Notes under the pieces: generated by a model
Database searches by the model: none
Told to the model about the DNA's origin: nothing
Seen by the model: the letters and a program-made list of their open reading frames with translations, nothing else
Assembly: GCA_003290165.1 (NCBI GenBank)
Contig: QNQO01000544.1
Coordinates: forward strand, 372,001-436,000
Direction: 5' to 3'
Source of the DNA: Berberis thunbergii
Lineage: Eukaryota; Streptophyta; Magnoliopsida; Ranunculales; Berberidaceae
Length of the DNA: 64,000 nucleotides
Part shown: piece by piece, positions 58,222 through 64,000 of the stretch
Layout of the letters: each line of letters starts with the position of its first letter
Position numbering within the stretch: the stretch's first letter is position 1
Program-made: the position numbers and the translations under genes

Positions 58222-60460
58222 TCAGTTCAACTGCAAGAGAATAAAAAAGAGAAGCTCGGCTATCATTGAGACTGTATTATAGCTACCTGAAAACAGATCA
58301 TAAATCAGACATACAGTTAAGAGAGCCTACCCCGAGGCAATTCTTCAAAACTGTAACTAGCACCTGCGGATTCCATTTTGTTTGTTTATAAGCCTCCATC
58401 TTTTCCAATTCCTGCGTGACAAGGTAAAGCAAATTTGAAATCAATACCATCCTTCTAATCACTAAAGAAGAGGTTACTTTGTGATGGCATCAAAAGTGAT
58501 CATCAAAGGCAGTATCTCGTCAGCCTTCCTACTCTTAAAATTAGGTACTAAAAATTTTACATAGGACTCGGTAATGTGCATTTCCTGGCTGGCCTCTTAA
58601 ACATCGTATGAAATTCTAAGCAAAAGAATGTCTTCAAACAAGGAAGCAGTAAAAGTAATCCTTTTCTTTTCTCTTTTCTAGGTGCCAGATTCAACTACAA
58701 CTTAATCCTTACATAGGTCTCAAGTAATATAAATAACATTGAACAGAAAAGCGTACCTGGATCCACAATGTCAGCTTAGGCCTTCCCGATGTGATATCGT
58801 ACTTCTTCACATTAGACAACAAAAGAGAGTATCTTTCCACGAACGGAGCATATGCTATATCCACCTGAACATTAAATATGAAAATCTTTGAGAAAAATAA
58901 TGAACCATGCTAAATAATACACAGAGACATGATTGTGATAAATTCATCATTTTTTGTAAAATAACACCAAACCGGACACAAAATGACTTAGTAGAGCAAA
59001 CAATTTCAAGCTACCAAAGAATAAGGATCATGTCTCAAGTTCAGTTCAAACAGCTCTGTCTTGCTACACTCATAAATTGTCTAAGTTTCAAGCCAAAAAA
59101 CCAATGCAAGATACGGTAATAGGAGCAGCAGGAAGAGAAACAGGACAAAAGTCCTCATAGAGCAGGATATAGTTGAGAAATGTCATGGTATTGTCGAAAA
59201 TGTCGAGAAAAATGGTCAAAATGAACATGTTTAGAACAAAATTTTCTTTGCAAATCTCTGCAGCATATTTCAGAGTGTTGAAATGCATTCTCCTGGAGTT
59301 TCTCATATGTTTCCAATAGCATTCCAAATTTCAGAACTGGATTACATCAATTTCTCATAAAGGCATCTGAAGATATACTTCAGAGAAACTTGAGTGACAT
59401 GAGAACTCTTGGCTCTAGCTTAATGTGGAGAAAGGGTAACTTACCAGACTAAATTGACCAAGAAAGAAAGGTCCATCATCGAATTTGGAAAGAGCATTTT
59501 CTAGGTAATCAAATGTAGAACCTGATGCACATGCGTACACAATGCAAATCAGCCTATTTCAAAGTTAACAATTTTATTTTATTTTATAATTTTTCAGGAA
59601 AGAAGGTGTTCGATCCTAACTGCATCCGAGTTCCCTAGTGCACCTATAACCTCTGCACTGAAGGTGTCCGTGTAGGTAAACAATTCTTCAGCAAATGCCT
59701 TTTTGGCTGGGTCCTACAGTTTTCCGGGTTATTCACCCAATTAAGTATTTGAAGCTAAAATTGAATCTATAAATCATGGGTCAAAACAAAACATCAGCGC
59801 CTTAAATCTGGGAGAAGGGCAGGTCCTTCAAAGTGACTATCCACATATTTAATCAAATCAAGACTCTCTCCTTTAATTTCATTATTATGTTCCAATGCAG
59901 GTACCTGCAGGAAAAAAAATGAGTTTCATAAATAAGTGGAATTGCAAACCGGAGCCAACACTTTTAGTATCAAAAGCAAAGATAATTTCAGCAGAAGCTC
60001 TATAATAAAATGTTTTGTTCAAGAAAAACATCCGATTTGACCAAATAAGTGATGCTAATGTAGGCTTCATCTACATATGATAACTAATACAAGACTGCTA
60101 TCTTCAAAGTAATATCACCTTATTTGGAGGATAGACTTTCTCCTTGTACCAAGCAGGCCTATTTCCTAGATCAATAGGAACCAATTTGATCTTGTCTTGC
60201 AGTCCCTACTCCTCACAGATAAGAATTACTCAGAAATTAACTTTACCATACAATACGGAGAGCTTGAAATTCCTTAATGAAAAATAGCGTACTATACTTG
60301 AAACTACAAAAAATGGCTTGAACTCTTGAAGTGCAATCATATCCAAAGAACAGAATCATGTCTTCAATAGTAACAAAAGAAATGGAAATGAACAAGAACC
60401 TTGCAGTTGCGGGTAATCCACACACGTTGTGCATATGAGCAAATAAAAGAGGTATACAAC
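58222..60460 (-). CDS. Lambda-class glutathione transferase (GSTL), 5' incomplete, two abnormal donors
   Basis: GSTLs are small soluble thiol transferases with a catalytic Cys that deglutathionylate substrates such as flavonol conjugates. Minus-strand exons: 60460-60400 (LYTSFICSYAQRVWITRNCK, with the Cys of the CPxA motif kept but Pro changed to Ser), 60205-60119 (GLQDKIKLVPIDLGNRPAWY), 59904-59806 (VPALEHNNEIKGESLDLIKY), 59713-59620 (DPAKKAFAEELFTYTDTF), 59521-59445 (FDDGPFFLGQFSL), 58864-58757 (VDIAYAPFVERYSLLL), 58411-58331 and 58230-58222 (stop). No internal stop is seen. The first coding exon (PPLF-DG-type start) is not found before the viral relic begins. After exons 3 and 4 of this list, the frame-correct donor reads TT instead of GT, so splicing may be impaired and this copy may be a young pseudogene. 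Confidence 0.8.
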
Positions 60461-61400
60461 CTACAAACAGGAAATTTGCAAATAAATCAGAACATTTACA
60501 TTGGGGGGGAAAAAACCCTCCCAGTAATATCCAAGTAGTACCGAAACTAAAGGTATGTAGCTAAACACAGACCAAAAAAATCTGATAAAATAGAACCCCT
60601 ATTGTCACGACAATCAAACAAGTTCAGAAAAATCACAATTTCATAGAAGTGGAGACTTGCATGATTCACCACTGACGGAAATGTGCATGAACACTAAGAA
60701 AAAATTGACATGTGTCGCTATATGATCGATGAGAATTGAGAAGTTACAAAAGCAACTTCATATGTCTTTATAAACCACTCTCTGAATCCCTTCTTTATTG
60801 TGGTAAATAAATACATGGGTCACAATTGCTGAAGTTTATGTTTATTCGATAAGGGATGGCTAGCCCCGTATGAGATGCGAAGACCAATATGTTTTGGTCA
60901 TGTTTTCTAAATTAAATGGTTTGTTCAATCAGGACAATCTCTCTTGTTCTTTTCTCAATTCCCTTCCGATTCCCATTTCAAAACTGTGGGTATCCCAATA
61001 ACCCCACAAGGGAATCATATTTGATCCTTTTTCTCTTTCACAAGAAATAGAACCTTAACCGTGCCTAGCAGTAAATCAACATTGCTAAAAATTTTGACCA
61101 ATTTTCAAAAAAAAAAAACCCCACATAAGAGAATCAACAGTTCATTATACTAATCTAGACTCAGGACCTATAAGTTTTCGGGTTTACAGGTTACAGAATT
61201 CAACAAGAAGATGAATTACAGGAGAGAAAAGAATACAAACAAAATCCAAAACAGATTACACCAAAAATAAATGAACAGAAGAATGATTAGCATATAAGCC
61301 ATTGAAATACAGGGGAAAAGAAGTACAGATACATCAGAATATAACACCAGAAACATAAAACAATAATTAAAATCGTCATATGAATCTGAAATAATTTGAA
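60461..61400. other. Presumed GST intron 1 or flank, no exon found
   Basis: AT-rich with A-runs (61096-61107). I searched the minus strand for the expected first GSTL exon and found none. The next recognisable sequence is the caulimovirid relic. Confidence 0.45.
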
Positions 61401-62192
61401 GAACTATACTTTGTATTGTCCAAGAGAACGCACTATCCACTTCTTAGGGTGGCTTTGATAGTTCAACCAAGTCCAATACTATCTTGTAAGTATAGGTTTT
61501 GTATAAATCAGAGTTTGAAGAACTTAACTTTGATCAAACCAATCGATCAATCTAGCTCTAAGACAGTTTCCTGCTTTACACTTAGAGAGGACCTAGAAGA
61601 TCTTATCAGAGGTTGATCTTTCTTTTAAGTTAAGTTTTGAGAATAAAAGAAAATAGAGAGATGTATAGCTAAGAAATGATGCTTATATATTCAGAAAATA
61701 AACTGAAATTAGTAGTACAGGAGACTTACTAGTACAGAAGAGCTCTAGAAGAATGTACAAGAGCTGGAAGACGAGAGGAAAGTTTACAGAAAATAACCTA
61801 AGGGATACAAAACAGGATTGGGGGTCTAGAATCGTCTGAGTCTTACGCAGAAGACTTGTGATTTATTTATAGATAGAAGAAACGAAGAGATAAGACTCTT
61901 CATTGAGTGGAGGATGGATGAGCTGGATGCTTATCCTATTATTTGTCTTTTGCATTGAGTGGAGGTGGACTGTTGAAGATGTTTCGACTGTTCACCTTTT
62001 GACTGTCGGCAGGTACTGTTGAAGATGCTTCGACTGTAGCTGCATTAATTGAGATGACTGTAGCTTCATGCGGAGGCCTTTGAAAAGAGAAAAAGATGCT
62101 TGTCGGGTTGTCGGTAGACTGACCGAAAGCAAACTTGTTTGATAGTGGAGGTGGCAGATGCTGCCTTTGATAATAACGGACGTGGGTCCATT
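61400..62192 (-). other. Noncoding part attached to the caulimovirid relic
   Basis: Downstream (minus strand) of the viral ORF 2 remnant. No long ORF. A duplicated word, tgttgaagatgYttcgactg, occurs at about 61971 and 62018. The host/virus junction could not be fixed. Confidence 0.35.
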
Positions 62193-63397
62193 TTACAAAT
62201 CTTTAGGATTGATGACACTATAGCAGTCATCTTCATTGAGATCCACTGTTGGATCATCTTCTTCATCATCATCAGTTTCATCAGAACATATCTGAAACAG
62301 AGTTTCGATGAGCTGAGCTCTGGTTGGCTTGGTCATGATTTTCTGCAGAATCTGTTGCTTCAACTGCTTAACGTTGGAGGATGATTCTGAAGGGAGACCA
62401 ATTGGTACTTGTGGTTGTGGTGGTGTAGGAGACACCTCTTTCTTAGAGAAGAAAGCAGTAACGCCTTCTTTGGTAACTTTGGAATGGTCGAACCGCTGCC
62501 ACCATTTGACTTTGTAGCGACAGCAAAACCACTGTGGCTTGGTCTTGGAGAGATGGATAGCCAGATCAAGGGGAGAACAAACATAATCCCAGCACATAAT
62601 CCATGCTAAATTAAATCTGATAAAAAACCAGACTGAGAGGACCTATTGATCTACAGGAGCTGGAGGCTGGTATTTTTCTTTGAAAACATTCCAACCTTCT
62701 CTGACAGGTGAAGGGAGGATTTCAATAACAGGACCATAAGAGCTCCACCATTGATGTTGAAACCAGAATGGAAGAACCTTTTGATTGAACTTTTTGCAAA
62801 AAAGAAATAACCATGAATGGCCACTTTGATGAGGACTGACTCAAAACGCTCTGGACCATGCGTTTTATAGTCAAAATAACTATAGGAAGAAGGAACATAG
62901 CTCTGTGAGAGCTTCTTGTGATAACGGGGATGTTGTCCCCATTCTGCTTCAGTCAAGATCTTGAAGATCTGACACTTAGAGAAAGTGATTCGAGATTGAG
63001 TGTCATCATAGTGATGAGTGACACTGATAGAATCTGAATCTACTAAAATGAATTCATAGAATTCTCTGGTTTTGGATGCATCAGATTCTTCAAATTGTTG
63101 ATCTGGAGAATATAGATGCTTTGGGATACTTTGAGGATCTGAGATGAGAGCCTGGAATTGGGGCTCAACCAAACAGATGGAGTCTAGATTAGACTTATTG
63201 ATGTATTGGAGTGGTGCCTGACTAGGCTTTGGAAAGCTTATCATCGATGAGCTTAGTTCTGCGTTCTAAGCTAGAGGCGAGAACTTTTGAGATAATTGAA
63301 GGGCATAAGAAAGAGGGGCTGGCTGCAGAGAAGCAGAAGGCTTCTTCGCATAACTGGCCTTTGATTTTGGCTTGGGAGATGAGGAAGAAGAACTCAT
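62193..63397 (-). pseudogene. Endogenous caulimovirid (florendovirus-like) second ORF, broken
   Basis: The start codon at 63397 overlaps the stop of the upstream RT-RNase H frame as ATGA, the arrangement seen between the two ORFs of florendoviruses. The N-terminus is Ser/Lys-rich and meets a stop after roughly 45 codons; open stretches continue at 63244-62651 and 62597-62193 in different frames, with an acidic C-terminus. The function of this ORF is not established in the family. The copy is decayed and cannot encode a full protein. Confidence 0.6.
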
Positions 63398-64000
63398 CTT
63401 TGGAGAAACTCACGGGAGAGGAAGTCTGCCAGTGAGTTGTCTGCTCCCTTTATATATTTGATTTCAAAATCAAATGCAGAAATCAAACCTTGCCATCTGG
63501 CGAAAATCTGTTTGGAAACCAAATTGAGAACATCTTTAGTTAAAATATCTTTTGCAGATTGGCAATCAATTTGTAATAAAAAAAATTTGATTTATCAAAT
63601 CATCTTGAAATTTCATGATGCACAATACGATCGCTAAAACCTCTTTTTTGACCGTAGAGTAATTCATTTGAGTAGAATTCCAAACACCAGAATGGTATCA
63701 GACCAATTGAATAGTAGAAGACTCAGGGAGACGCTGTTTCAGGATACCACCATACCCTTGGTTGGACGCATCTGTCTCTACTATTTTGAAGGCATTGGGA
63801 TCAACAATTCCTAAACAAGGAAGATTTTTGACTTGACGGACTATAGAAGTGTGGGCTTCAGTCCATGGGCCTGGATTTTCTTAAGGCGAGAGTATAAGGG
63901 TTTAATCAAAACTCTAAGGCCTTTATAAAAATCTGCAACATAGTTTAAAGATCCAAGAAATCTTTGCAATTGGGTTTTATCACGGATTTCATCTGGAAAT
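63394..64000 (-). pseudogene. Endogenous caulimovirid reverse transcriptase C-terminus and RNase H, broken
   Basis: The minus strand entering the window reads as the end of a caulimovirid-type RT followed by the RNase H domain: short motifs such as FLGSLNYVADFY at about 63960 and an ETDAS catalytic-type segment near 63765 are recognisable. The frame is interrupted in several places. Unlike retrotransposons, no integrase follows; the stop at 63394 overlaps the next ORF. The element continues beyond 64000. It is an old virus copy integrated in the plant genome. Confidence 0.75.

Overview
This is a plant nuclear window, almost certainly from a eudicot and probably a woody one. The genes have plant-type GT-AG introns and plant-only families (lambda-class glutathione transferase, YLS2/strictosidine-synthase-like protein, plant dihydroneopterin aldolase). 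The intergenic DNA is packed with Tat-lineage Ty3 retrotransposons, MULEs, hAT elements, a TRIM and a caulimovirid relic. I cannot name the species.

Three host genes look real. A strictosidine-synthase-like gene lies at 15.2-18.9 kb (+, four exons). A dihydroneopterin aldolase gene of the folate pathway lies at 47.0-47.9 kb (+, two coding exons). A lambda-class GST lies at 58.2-60.5 kb (-); its first coding exon is not visible and two of its donor sites are abnormal. A truncated GST sister copy lies at 53.0-53.8 kb (-). These genes do not form a pathway or operon.

The rest is layered mobile DNA. 1.6-9.0 kb: Tat element A (minus orientation), whose pol has been replaced by a homogenised ~177-bp tandem array with a 1197-bp higher-order period. 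10.9-14.9 kb: a DNA-transposon cluster with three hairpin MITEs, an hAT remnant, a MULE-like element and a Pack-MULE carrying the 5' part of a ubiquitin-specific protease gene. 19.4-28.2 kb: Tat element B (minus, decayed gag-pol) with a TRIM nested in its 5' LTR. 28.4-39.0 kb: Tat element C (minus, no pol, antisense ORFs kept). Inside its gag sits element D (33.6-36.9 kb, plus), a Ty3 retrotransposon that has picked up spliced fragments of two unrelated host genes, NOP14 and a GH38 alpha-mannosidase, fused in frame. 40.4-45.3 kb: a direct segmental duplication; one copy holds a truncated L1-type LINE and the other preserves the empty site. 48.2-57.7 kb: four hAT-like elements, one carrying a small-heat-shock-protein gene fragment with its TATA box and a heat-shock element, plus the 5' end of a plus-oriented Tat element E. 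61.4-64.0 kb: a broken endogenous caulimovirid (florendovirus-like), minus orientation, running off the window.

The best candidate for something undescribed is element D. Next come the satellite-like array in A, the sHSP-bearing hAT-like element and the Pack-MULE.
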